Assembly (NCBI RefSeq): GCF_003946015.1
Contig: NZ_RHNU01000005.1
Coordinates: 1-64,000, forward strand
DNA length: 64,000 nt
DNA from: Companilactobacillus insicii
GTDB lineage: Bacteria > Bacillota > Bacilli > Lactobacillales > Lactobacillaceae
Reading direction: 5' to 3'
A program made the position numbers and the translations under genes. The notes under the pieces are model-generated. The model did no database searches. It was not told the DNA's origin and worked only from the letters and a program-made list of their open reading frames with translations. Of this stretch, positions 56,017 through 64,000 are shown in pieces; position 1 is the stretch's first letter; each line of letters opens with the position of its first letter.

Positions 56017-57412
56017 CTATATGCCACCGTGTTCCTTGAGGAGTATCTTCTAAGATTACTCCCATTTCCTTTAATTTATCACGTAATTCATCACTCGTAG
56101 CAAAGTCCTTATCGGCACGAGCCTGATCACGTTTTTCAACCATTGCCTGAATTTCTTCAGATAAGTCTTCCTTTTTACCAAATTGGATACCCAAAACACC
56201 GGATAAATTAGCTAACTCATCCAAAATGTACTGAACACTTCCAGCACTAACAGTATCTTTTGAACTGTAATTATTTGCTAACGTTACTAATTCAAAAATT
56301 TCAGTAATACCATTTTGTACGTTGAAATCATCATTCATTGCAACTTTAAACTTATCCGAAATCTTGTCAACTTCTGACTTGATATCGTCAGCATCACCAT
56401 CAGCATTCTCTAATCTGAAATTCAAATTATTATAGGCTGTTTTAATTCTTTCATAATTATCTGCAGCTTTTTGTAAATTAGATTGAGAATATTCTAATGG
56501 ACGACGATAGTGAGTAGATGACAAGAAAAACCTCAACACTTGTGGGTCTATTGTTTTAACCATGTCATGAACTGTAACGAAGTTACCAAGCGACTTACTC
56601 ATCTTCTCGTTATTCTCAACTGTAACAAAACCGTTGTGCATCCAATAATTAACAAACTTCTTACCCGTTTTGGCTTCACTTTGGGCAATTTCATTCTCAT
56701 GATGTGGGAATTCTAGATCTTGTCCACCACCATGAATATCAAACGTATCTCCAAGATATTTTGTAGACATAACTGAACATTCAATATGCCATCCAGGACG
56801 TCCTTCACCCCATGGAGAATCCCATTTAATTTCGCCCGGCTTAGCCTTTTTCCACAAAGCAAAATCAATTGGATCTTGCTTCTTATCAAATTCAGTTTCA
56901 CCAACATGTTCACTGGCACCCTGAACTAATTGATCAATATTTTGATCCGATAACTCACCATAATGCTTGAACTTACGAGCACGATAAAATACATCGCCAT
57001 CAGATTCATACGCATATCCTTTTGCTATTAGGTCAGATATGAAATTGATAATTTCTTTGATATTTTCAGTTGCACGTGGATTCACAGTTGCACGTTGAAC
57101 ATTTAATTTATCAATATCTTCAAAAAATGCTTTGATGAACTTATCAGCAACTTCTGGAACTGTAATATTTTCACGATTGGCTTCTTTAATCATTTTGTCA
57201 TCGACATCAGTAAAGTTAGAGACAAATTTTACTTTATAACCTAAATATTCTAAATAACGACGAACTGTATCAAAAGCTACGATTGAGCGAGCATTACCAA
57301 TATGAATGTAGTTATAAACAGTTGGACCACAGACATACATGTTAACCTCACCGGGAGTTAGTGGTTTAAATTCTTCTTTTTCACGTGTTAACGTATTGAA
57401 TATTTTTAACAT
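56009..57412 (-). CDS. cysS: Cysteinyl-tRNA synthetase
   Basis: This class I synthetase has 467 residues. It shows [24 protein letters not shown] (HIGH motif, zinc Cys), WHIECSVMS with zinc Cys, [19 protein letters not shown] (KMSKS) and an anticodon-binding C-terminus. No T-box was seen in the 81-base gap to gltX; there is a plain terminator-like hairpin. Confidence 0.97.
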   Translation of the reverse strand: MLKIFNTLTREKEEFKPLTPGEVNMYVCGPTVYNYIHIGNARSIVAFDTVRRYLEYLGYKVKFVSNFTDVDDKMIKEANRENITVPEVADKFIKAFFEDIDKLNVQRATVNPRATENIKEIINFISDLIAKGYAYESDGDVFYRARKFKHYGELSDQNIDQLVQGASEHVGETEFDKKQDPIDFALWKKAKPGEIKWDSPWGEGRPGWHIECSVMSTKYLGDTFDIHGGGQDLEFPHHENEIAQSEAKTGKKFVNYWMHNGFVTVENNEKMSKSLGNFVTVHDMVKTIDPQVLRFFLSSTHYRRPLEYSQSNLQKAADNYERIKTAYNNLNFRLENADGDADDIKSEVDKISDKFKVAMNDDFNVQNGITEIFELVTLANNYSSKDTVSAGSVQYILDELANLSGVLGIQFGKKEDLSEEIQAMVEKRDQARADKDFATSDELRDKLKEMGVILEDTPQGTRWHIDG

Positions 57413-57431
57413 AGATTCTCCTTTCTACAAG

Positions 57432-57480
57432 AAAAAAGAGACTGAGGCAAAACGAAAGTTTTCCTTCAACCTCTTTTTTA
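57432..57480 (-). terminator. Terminator between gltX and cysS
   Basis: On the minus strand AAAAAAGAGG, inner GTTTTGC-like pairing around a TTTCG turn, then CTCTTTTTTC. An imperfect long hairpin with T-tract, just downstream of gltX. Confidence 0.7.
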
Positions 57481-57493
57481 AGATATGTAATTT

Positions 57494-58990
57494 TTATTTC
57501 ATTTGATTCAATGTCTTATCAATATTTTCTAAGGCTTTATCTTTACCAATCAATTCGATAGCTTCTGCAATTGCTGGACCGTGCATTGTACGTGTGGCAG
57601 CAATTCTTGCAGGCATATAAAGTTTTCTACCCTTAACACCAGTATCAGCACGAACGCCTTGAATAGCAGCCATAATTTGTGTAGCTGTGAAGCGGTCTAG
57701 TTTTTCTAGTTTGCCACGTAAATCTTCAATCGCTGTGCGTGAATCATCATTTTCTAATTCAGCTTGTTCATCATCTGTTAAAACATCTGGTTGATTGAAG
57801 AAAATATCTGATAATTCAACAATTTGTTGAGTATATGACATTTGTGGCATGTACAATTCTGTCAAGTGTCTTACCCATTGAATTGTATTTGTATCTGGGT
57901 TAGCAGGAATACGTTTTGCTTCAATTAAGTTTTCAAGTACTAAGTCTGTTATTTCACTAACATCAGCAGTCTTAACGTATTGGTTATTGACCCATTCTAG
58001 TTTCTTTTGATCAAATTTAGCAGGTGATTTACTCAAACGATGTTCATCAAAAATCTTGATAAATTGTTTGCGTGTGAATAACTCTTCTTCACCAACTGGT
58101 GACCAACCTAATAATGTAATGAAGTTAAACATAGCTTCTGGTAGATAACCCAAAGCACGGTATTGTTCAATGAATTGTAAGATAGATTCATCACGTTTAC
58201 TTAACTTCTTACCTGTTTCAGTATTAATAATAAGTGTCATGTGACCAAACTTAGGTGCTTCCCAGCCAAGTGCTTCATAAATCATCAATTGTTTTGGAGT
58301 GTTGGCAACATGATCATCACCACGAAGAACGTGACTGATTTCCATCAAGTGGTCATCAATTACAACGGCAAAATTATATGTTGGCATACCATCACGTTTT
58401 TGGATAACCCAATCTCCACCGATTGTATCTGAATCGATTGAAACCTTACCCTTAACGATGTCATCCCATTCATATGTTTTACCCTTTGGTACATGAATTC
58501 TAATAACTGGAGTCAATCCGGCATCTTTTGCTTCTTGGATCTTAGTTGCCTTTTCTTCTTCAGACATGCCAGCAAATTCATATTCATAATGTGGCATTTG
58601 TCCATTAGCTTCTTGTTCCTCACGTATCTTTGTAAGCTGTTCTTCAGTCAGATATGATTCGTAAGCTAGTCCTTTATCAAGCAATTCTTGAATGTACTTT
58701 TGATAAATATCTTTTCTCTCTGATTGACGGTATGGACCATAATTCCCACCGACATCTGGACCTTCATCCCAGTCAACACCTAACCACTTAAGGTTTTCTA
58801 GTTGACTTTGTTCGCCGCCTTCAACATTACGCTTTGTATCCGTATCTTCGATACGAATTACAAATGTACCTTTGTGACTTCTTGCAAATAGGTAATTAAA
58901 GATAGCTGTTCTAGCATTACCAATGTGTAAATGTCCTGTTGGACTTGGTGCATATCTCACACGAATTTTATTATCTGACTTGTTTGCCAT
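57494..58990 (-). CDS. gltX: Glutamyl-tRNA synthetase
   Basis: This class I synthetase has 498 residues from the ATG at 58990. HIGH motif is [19 protein letters not shown] equivalent is [10 protein letters not shown]. Most lactobacilli use a non-discriminating GltX that also charges tRNA-Gln, with GatCAB repairing the product; that is from the family, not the sequence. The start was chosen for GGGGAG eleven bases upstream. It overlaps the yacL 3' end by 20 bases; the longer frame would read the yacL tail. Confidence 0.96.
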   Translation of the reverse strand: MANKSDNKIRVRYAPSPTGHLHIGNARTAIFNYLFARSHKGTFVIRIEDTDTKRNVEGGEQSQLENLKWLGVDWDEGPDVGGNYGPYRQSERKDIYQKYIQELLDKGLAYESYLTEEQLTKIREEQEANGQMPHYEYEFAGMSEEEKATKIQEAKDAGLTPVIRIHVPKGKTYEWDDIVKGKVSIDSDTIGGDWVIQKRDGMPTYNFAVVIDDHLMEISHVLRGDDHVANTPKQLMIYEALGWEAPKFGHMTLIINTETGKKLSKRDESILQFIEQYRALGYLPEAMFNFITLLGWSPVGEEELFTRKQFIKIFDEHRLSKSPAKFDQKKLEWVNNQYVKTADVSEITDLVLENLIEAKRIPANPDTNTIQWVRHLTELYMPQMSYTQQIVELSDIFFNQPDVLTDDEQAELENDDSRTAIEDLRGKLEKLDRFTATQIMAAIQGVRADTGVKGRKLYMPARIAATRTMHGPAIAEAIELIGKDKALENIDKTLNQMK

Positions 58991-60221
58991 TTCTATGTTC
59001 TCCCCTTTTATTTCTAGAATTGTTCTTAGAATTCTTATTGGCATTATTGGAATTCTCTTTAGAACTATTCTTCTTATTACTATTGTTGCCTGTGTTACCT
59101 TGGATACCATTCATTGAATGTTTAGGTTTAGCAAATATCATTTTACCAGCATCAGTTTGCAATGCACTAGTTACAACGACATCAACTGACTTGTCAATGA
59201 AGTACTTACCATCTTCAACGACCACCATTGTACCGTCCTCTAGATATGCAACACCTTGTTCTCGTTCAGTACCCTCTTTAATAACTTTAACAGTCATTGT
59301 TTCGCCTGGCAAAACCATCGGTTTCAAAACCTTGGCTAATTCATTGATATTAAGTACCTGAACATTTTGAAATTCACTTACCTTACTTAAATTATAGTCA
59401 TTAGTCAAAACAGCGCCACCTATTTCTTTAGCTAATTTAAGTAATTTCATATCAACTTCAGGAATATTATCGTAATCTCTAGTCGTTGTTTCAATGTTAA
59501 TTGTCGTATCCATTTTCATTTCGTTCAAAATATCAAGACCACGACGACCACGCTCACGCTTCTGGTTATCACTTGAATCAGATATCAATTGAAGTTCATG
59601 GACAACAAAATCTGGAATCATAATTTTTCCTTCAAGAAATCCGGTCTGTGCTAGTTGATGAATGCGTCCATCAATAACGACGGATGTATCAAGAATCTTA
59701 TATGGATAAAAATCTTTTTTAGCTGAACGACGCATAATTTCACCATCGTAATCCATATCTTTTTTATCATCAGCTGACTCAGTGGCTTTACGTTTGGATA
59801 AAGAAAAACTCTTCCAATCATTGCGACGACTAGTTCCCATCCGAAACCCTAAGAATCCGAATATGATCATCAAAATAGGTGGAACTATATTTGCAAACAT
59901 ATTGTGCATCATATAGAACGGGATAGAAATAATATTTGCTAAAATCAAGCCACCTATTAAGAAAAGAGAACCAAATATAATCCAACCTGGTGAACGTGAA
60001 TTCAAATATTTTTCTATTCTAGTATTTAAATCTGTAATGGGCTTTACAAATAAAAACGACAAAAAATAAAATATAATTAATCCAATAAGTCCGTTAACAT
60101 AGCCGTTATTAAGTAAAAGAACATTACTTAAACCAGTAGCTATCCATACTGCTGGTAATATTGTAATACCTACGGCCAAGCCAAATAGTGCAAAGACCGC
60201 ATTAATAATATATTTTCGCAT
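58971..60221 (-). CDS. yacL: PIN/TRAM domain membrane protein YacL
   Basis: This 416-residue protein has four N-terminal transmembrane helices (within about residues 1-135), a PIN nuclease-like domain ([42 protein letters not shown], about 170-290), and a TRAM RNA-binding domain ([22 protein letters not shown]). The end is a roughly 50-residue Asn/Lys/Ser-rich tail ([15 protein letters not shown]), 20 bases of whose coding overlaps gltX. Function in RNA metabolism is inferred. Confidence 0.92.
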   Translation of the reverse strand: MRKYIINAVFALFGLAVGITILPAVWIATGLSNVLLLNNGYVNGLIGLIIFYFLSFLFVKPITDLNTRIEKYLNSRSPGWIIFGSLFLIGGLILANIISIPFYMMHNMFANIVPPILMIIFGFLGFRMGTSRRNDWKSFSLSKRKATESADDKKDMDYDGEIMRRSAKKDFYPYKILDTSVVIDGRIHQLAQTGFLEGKIMIPDFVVHELQLISDSSDNQKRERGRRGLDILNEMKMDTTINIETTTRDYDNIPEVDMKLLKLAKEIGGAVLTNDYNLSKVSEFQNVQVLNINELAKVLKPMVLPGETMTVKVIKEGTEREQGVAYLEDGTMVVVEDGKYFIDKSVDVVVTSALQTDAGKMIFAKPKHSMNGIQGNTGNNSNKKNSSKENSNNANKNSKNNSRNKRGEHRNGKQVR

Positions 60222-60238
60222 ATATAAATATATACCTC

Positions 60239-61615
60239 CTAATCAAATATTTTTTTCATTGCTTCTAAAACAGTACTTACGCCGATAATTTGAATTTTAT
60301 TATCTTTGGCCCAATCACCTAAATTGTTTTTGGGTACAAATATACGTTGAAATCCAAGTTTTTCGGCTTCATTAACTCGTTGATCAATTCTATTAACTCG
60401 ACGTACTTCACCAGTAAGGCCTACTTCACCGACGAAACAATCAGTTGCAGGTATACCGATATTTTTATAGCTAGAAGCAATCGCCATTGCTAAGGCCAAA
60501 TCAATAGCTGGCTCATCTAATTTTACACCACCTGTTGACTTCAAATAAGCATCTTGGTTCTGAAGCATCAAGTTACAACGCTTTTCTAATACCGCCATGA
60601 TAACTGATACTCGATTATGATCCAAACCAGTTGCTGTACGTTTAGCATTACCAAAAATAGTTGGTGTAATTAGTGATTGAATTTCGACCAAAATTGGACG
60701 GGTTCCTTCCATAGATACGACTACCGCAGAACCATTGGCATCCTTCAGACGCTCTTCTAAAAAGATTTCAGACGGATTAGCAACCTCGACTAAGCCCTTA
60801 GTCTGCATTTCAAAGATACCAATTTCATTTGTGGAACCAAAACGATTCTTAACCGAACGTAAAATACGATAGCTATGGTGAGTATCTCCTTCAAAGTATA
60901 GAACAGTATCCACCATATGTTCCAGTATTTTAGGACCTGCAATCGCACCGCCCTTAGTAACGTGACCAACCACAAACACAGTGATATTTTGCTGCTTAGC
61001 TATATTCATCAACTCCGATGTAACTTCACGTACTTGTGAAATACTACCTACTGCTGACGAAATTTCAGGCTCATCCATTGTTTGAATCGAATCAATGATT
61101 AAATAATCAGGATCCATGTCGTTAACAGTCTCACGAATATAACTCATATCGGTCTGAGGATAAAGATATAAACCATCTCCGTGAACTCCTAGTCTATCCG
61201 CACGCATCTTAATTTGTGAAGCACTTTCTTCTCCAGACACGTATAGAACCTTGCCACCTGTACTTTGAAGCTGACCAGCAACTTGAGTCAGTAAGGTAGA
61301 CTTACCAATTCCAGGATCACCACCTATTAAAATCAGTGATCCAGGAACGATTCCACCGCCAAGAACACGATTTAACTCTGACAAATCTGTTTTTACACGT
61401 GGCTCTTTTTCAAAAGATACGTCGTTTATTTTGACCGGTTTAGCTTCTAAGTCACTTGTCCTGCGGCTAGGTGTTGCTTTAGCTGCTTCTGTGTGAGAAT
61501 GTTCTATCTCCTCAACCATTTGATTCCAAGCACCACAATTAGGGCAACGTCCTAAATACTTTGGTGAAACATATCCACAGTTTTGACAAACAAATTTCGA
61601 TTTTGATTTAGCCAA
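60239..61615 (-). CDS. radA: DNA repair protein RadA
   Basis: RadA is a RecA-like motor that promotes branch migration. It has 458 residues: a C4 zinc finger ([20 protein letters not shown]), Walker [15 protein letters not shown], the RadA motif [16 protein letters not shown], and a C-terminal Lon-protease-like domain without catalytic residues ([12 protein letters not shown]). It lies 17 bases upstream of yacL. Confidence 0.97.
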   Translation of the reverse strand: MAKSKSKFVCQNCGYVSPKYLGRCPNCGAWNQMVEEIEHSHTEAAKATPSRRTSDLEAKPVKINDVSFEKEPRVKTDLSELNRVLGGGIVPGSLILIGGDPGIGKSTLLTQVAGQLQSTGGKVLYVSGEESASQIKMRADRLGVHGDGLYLYPQTDMSYIRETVNDMDPDYLIIDSIQTMDEPEISSAVGSISQVREVTSELMNIAKQQNITVFVVGHVTKGGAIAGPKILEHMVDTVLYFEGDTHHSYRILRSVKNRFGSTNEIGIFEMQTKGLVEVANPSEIFLEERLKDANGSAVVVSMEGTRPILVEIQSLITPTIFGNAKRTATGLDHNRVSVIMAVLEKRCNLMLQNQDAYLKSTGGVKLDEPAIDLALAMAIASSYKNIGIPATDCFVGEVGLTGEVRRVNRIDQRVNEAEKLGFQRIFVPKNNLGDWAKDNKIQIIGVSTVLEAMKKIFD

Positions 61616-61639
61616 TAAAATAGTTCCTTTCTAAATACA

Positions 61640-62182
61640 TTAGATTCCAGATGAACCAAAACCACCTTGACGTTCTTTTAGTCCACCTGCATCTTCATCA
61701 GTTGTAAGATACTTAATAAAAATTCCTTGGGCTAAACGTTCGCCCTTTTTAACTTTATAATCAAATGGAAAGAAATTAATCAGTTGAATAAATAATTCTC
61801 CTTCATTTCCTTCATTATTGTAGTAATCCGCATCAACCACACCAATTCCATTAGGAATAGATAGTCCTCTTTTCAGTGGATTACTGGATCTACTAGCAAT
61901 AATCAACACTTCATCATCTTGCATGTATGCTTTTACACCAGTTGGTACTAATACTGGCTTAATACTTTTTTGAATTTCGTTAGTTTTTGATTCGTCAATC
62001 TTTCCTTTGCCAAAAATAAATTTAATGACATTTAAGACACCAAACTTCCACATTGATGGAACAATAAAATCTTCTGCGCTCTCGATATCATACCCAGCAG
62101 CACTTTTAGTTTGACGAACAGGTAAATTGATTCCTTTATCTTGATACTTTTTTACAATTTCAAAGCCACGTTTTTTTGCCAA
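61640..62182 (-). CDS. dut: dUTP diphosphatase
   Basis: The enzyme removes dUTP and produces dUMP. The 180-residue protein has the trimeric dUTPase motifs: SAAGYDIESAE (motif 1), SRSSNPLKRG (motif 2), NGIGVVDADYYNN (motif 3), RLAQGIF (motif 4) and ERQGGFGSSG (motif 5). An insertion at about 45-75 (FGKGKIDESKTNEI) makes it longer than the 145-residue type. Starts a dut-radA-yacL-gltX series. Confidence 0.94.
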   Translation of the reverse strand: MAKKRGFEIVKKYQDKGINLPVRQTKSAAGYDIESAEDFIVPSMWKFGVLNVIKFIFGKGKIDESKTNEIQKSIKPVLVPTGVKAYMQDDEVLIIASRSSNPLKRGLSIPNGIGVVDADYYNNEGNEGELFIQLINFFPFDYKVKKGERLAQGIFIKYLTTDEDAGGLKERQGGFGSSGI

Positions 62183-62316
62183 ATCTAAACTCTCCCATTA
62201 TCCATTAGATAAATAAAATAATAGCATTTAAACAATGATAAAACTATTGATTCGACTGACTTTCTTCTATTAATACGGTAATATTAAGATAAATAAATAT
62301 AGAGAGAAGGTAGTTT

Positions 62317-62616
62317 ATGGAAATAAAACATGAAGACGGTCGTTTTTTTATTGAAGAAGATGAGCTGATTGGTGAAATAGCATATTCTCCCGTCAAAGAT
62401 GGGGTTATCTCAATTGATCATACTTTTGTAAATGAAAATTATCGTGGTCAAGGTATTGCTGGGAAATTACTTAACGAGGCTTTAGATTACGCAGAAGGAA
62501 ATAATTTAAAAATAGTTCCCGTATGTTCATATGCAAAATCTGTCTTTAAAAATAAACCAGAAATACGCTATTTATTAACTGAAAATTACCAAAAACTCTT
62601 AGAGGAGGAACGTTAG
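62317..62616 (+). CDS. GNAT family N-acetyltransferase (YjdJ/NAT_SF type)
   Basis: This 99-residue small acetyltransferase has the acetyl-CoA binding loop VNENYRGQGIAGKLLNEAL and a C-terminal CSYAKSVFKNKPE segment, matching the short NATD1/YjdJ GNAT group. The substrate is unknown. GAGAGAAGGTAG precedes the ATG. It directly precedes rpiA on the plus strand. Confidence 0.88.
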   Translation: MEIKHEDGRFFIEEDELIGEIAYSPVKDGVISIDHTFVNENYRGQGIAGKLLNEALDYAEGNNLKIVPVCSYAKSVFKNKPEIRYLLTENYQKLLEEER

Positions 62617-63306
62617 TTGAATCAAGATGAATTAAAGAAAGCCGTCGGAGTTAAGTCCGTTGACTTCATCGAAAGTAACACAGTAGTTGGTTTAGGTACT
62701 GGATCTACAGTTTATTATATGATCGAGGAACTTGGTAGAAGATATCAAGCTGGTGAAATCAAAAACATCGTTGGTGTTGCAACATCTTCACGTTCTCAAA
62801 AACAAGCCGAGGGCCTCGGCATCCCTATGAAAGATCTCAACGATGTTGATCACATCGATTTAACAATTGATGGTGCCGACCAAATCGACAAGAACTTCCA
62901 AGGAATTAAGGGTGGTGGTGCTGCTCACTTACTTGAAAAAATGGTTGCAACTAATTCTCACAAAAATATTTGGATCGTTGATCAATCAAAAATGGCTGAT
63001 AAACTAGGAAGTTTCCCATTACCTCTTGAAGTTATCCCATTTGGCTGTGAAAAGACATTTGCTGACTTAGAAGCAGAAGAGTTGCATCCTGAGTTCCGTT
63101 TAGATGACAATGGTAAGCGAGTATTAACTCACAACAAGAATTACGTTATCGATTTAAAAATGGGTGAAATCAATCACCCACATCTACTAGCCGATTGGTT
63201 AGATCATCAGGTAGGAATCGTTGCGCATGGACTATTCTTAGACTTAGTTAATACCGTTATCGTGGGTTATGATGACGGTCCTAAAGTTATTAAGGATGTT
63301 CGTTAA
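62617..63306 (+). CDS. rpiA: Ribose-5-phosphate isomerase A
   Basis: This enzyme interconverts ribose-5-phosphate and ribulose-5-phosphate. The 229-residue protein has [36 protein letters not shown] (catalytic Asp region), [14 protein letters not shown] and [11 protein letters not shown]. It starts with TTG right after the preceding stop; GAGGAGG lies eight bases upstream. Confidence 0.97.
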   Translation: MNQDELKKAVGVKSVDFIESNTVVGLGTGSTVYYMIEELGRRYQAGEIKNIVGVATSSRSQKQAEGLGIPMKDLNDVDHIDLTIDGADQIDKNFQGIKGGGAAHLLEKMVATNSHKNIWIVDQSKMADKLGSFPLPLEVIPFGCEKTFADLEAEELHPEFRLDDNGKRVLTHNKNYVIDLKMGEINHPHLLADWLDHQVGIVAHGLFLDLVNTVIVGYDDGPKVIKDVR

Positions 63307-63333
63307 TATATCAATAAATAAGGGAGAGATTTT

Positions 63334-64000
63334 ATGAAGGAAATTACTTCAAAAGAACTAGAAAAATTTCAAACTGCCTTTGAACAAACACCAGGTTCAT
63401 CCGCAATAAAAAATGCTGTGGCTAACAATGGTATTTTACAATCCAGCGAAACAATTGCTTCCAAAGTGGCAATGGATCCAACTTTCTCAGTTGAATTAGA
63501 TACTGGTTCAGTATCTGACCAAAAGCAATCTGGATTATGCTGGGTATTTGCTGCTTTAAATACAATGAGACACCCTATCCAAGCAAAGTTCAAAATCAAA
63601 GGTTTCGAACTTTCAGAAGGTTACATGCTATTTTGGGACAAACTAGAAAAATCAAACTTCTTCTATGAAAATGTTATTAATACTGCTGCCCTTCCGGTTG
63701 GCGATCGTAAAGTTGACTTCTTAATGACAACTCCTCAACAAGACGGTGGTCAATGGGATATGATTATGGCATTGGTACAAAAATATGGTGTAGTTCCTAA
63801 GAGTGTTATGCCCGATACATACAGTAGAACAAAATCATCAGAACTAAATACTGTTCTTAATACAAAATTACGTAAGAATGCCATCACACTACGCGAAATG
63901 ATCAATTCTGGTAAATCTGAAGAAGATGTTGAACGTGTTAAAGATGAAATGTTGAGCGAAATCTATAAGATTTTGGTGTACACAGTTGGAGAACCACCTA
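63334..64000 (+). CDS. pepC: Aminopeptidase C (bleomycin hydrolase family), partial
   Basis: This is the first 222 residues of a peptidase C1B; the gene runs off the right edge. It begins KEITSKELEKFQTAFE after GGGAGAG. The active-site Cys lies in QKQSGLCWVFAALNTMR, and SEGYMLFWDKLEKSN follows, both typical. PepC-type enzymes release N-terminal residues from milk or plant peptides. The catalytic His and Asn would lie beyond the window. Confidence 0.94.
   Translation, partial: MKEITSKELEKFQTAFEQTPGSSAIKNAVANNGILQSSETIASKVAMDPTFSVELDTGSVSDQKQSGLCWVFAALNTMRHPIQAKFKIKGFELSEGYMLFWDKLEKSNFFYENVINTAALPVGDRKVDFLMTTPQQDGGQWDMIMALVQKYGVVPKSVMPDTYSRTKSSELNTVLNTKLRKNAITLREMINSGKSEEDVERVKDEMLSEIYKILVYTVGEPP

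Noticed and set aside
57413-57493. T-box in front of cysS
   Set aside because: No T-box core sequence or specifier; only a plain hairpin with T-tract.
58939-59361. Plus-strand open frame of 140 codons opposite yacL
   Set aside because: It is antisense to the well-conserved yacL coding sequence, with no ribosome site and a composition that mirrors yacL.

Overview
The window looks like chromosomal core DNA of a low-GC, Gram-positive lactic acid bacterium of the family Lactobacillaceae. The evidence is gene content and order: IreB, DUF948/YtxH cell-envelope genes, a PepC aminopeptidase, a folT with a tetrahydrofolate riboswitch, a zwf-dinB pair, the dnaX-ybaB-recR-yaaL-tmk-darA-holB-yabA-rsmI block, and the Bacillus-like order radA-yacL-gltX-cysS-mrnC-rlmB-sigma-rpmG-secE-nusG-rplK-rplA-rplJ-rplL. 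The species cannot be named from the sequence alone. Almost every gene is on the minus strand, as expected for one arm of a replichore. No prophage, insertion sequence, CRISPR array, tRNA or rRNA gene was found.

Layout (left to right; minus-strand genes are transcribed right to left). 0.1-7.6 kb: envelope proteins, rdgB-murI, yslB (plus strand), trxA, mutS2, cvpA, DUF1292, ruvX, ireB. 7.6-15.4 kb: alaS behind an alanine T-box, a DEAD-box helicase, an NrnA-like DHH phosphoesterase, dinB with a non-standard start codon, zwf. 15.5-25.6 kb: yajC, tgt, queA, ruvB, ruvA, mutL, mutS, ymdB, a tRNA-queuosine and DNA-repair block. 25.6-33.5 kb: a frameshifted DUF554 gene, a MerR regulator, groES-groEL under CIRCE, a CPBP protease (plus), an SDF-family symporter, manA, rex. 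33.6-38.2 kb: an ABC-F protein and a DUF368 membrane protein (both plus), then an ABC exporter pair. 38.6-46 kb: tsaD-rimI-tsaB, a tandem intergenic repeat array, folT, an acyl-ACP thioesterase, rsmI, yabA, holB, darA, tmk. 46-62 kb: yaaL, recR, ybaB, dnaX, 4.5S/SRP RNA, tadA, an RsmC-like methyltransferase, the ribosomal-protein/nusG/secE block, a SigH/ComX-like sigma factor, rlmB, mrnC, cysS, gltX, yacL, radA, dut. 62.3-64 kb: GNAT acetyltransferase, rpiA and the start of pepC on the plus strand.

Most genes are housekeeping genes in tight operons with 1-20 bp overlaps. RNA-level control is well represented: a T-box (alaS), a THF riboswitch (folT), an L10 leader (rplJ-rplL), CIRCE (groESL) and many intrinsic terminators.

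The least explained element is a family of five approximately 100-122 bp intergenic repeats: one copy at the ruvB-queA junction, one in the groEL 3' untranslated region, and three in tandem upstream of folT. They share conserved ends (GAGAGTG and AACTCGTTT). Between these ends they fold into a long hairpin whose stems differ in sequence between copies but stay complementary. This covariation points to selection on structure. Other points worth checking are the ATC start of dinB, the broken DUF554 gene, and the regulated-looking gap upstream of the ABC exporter.
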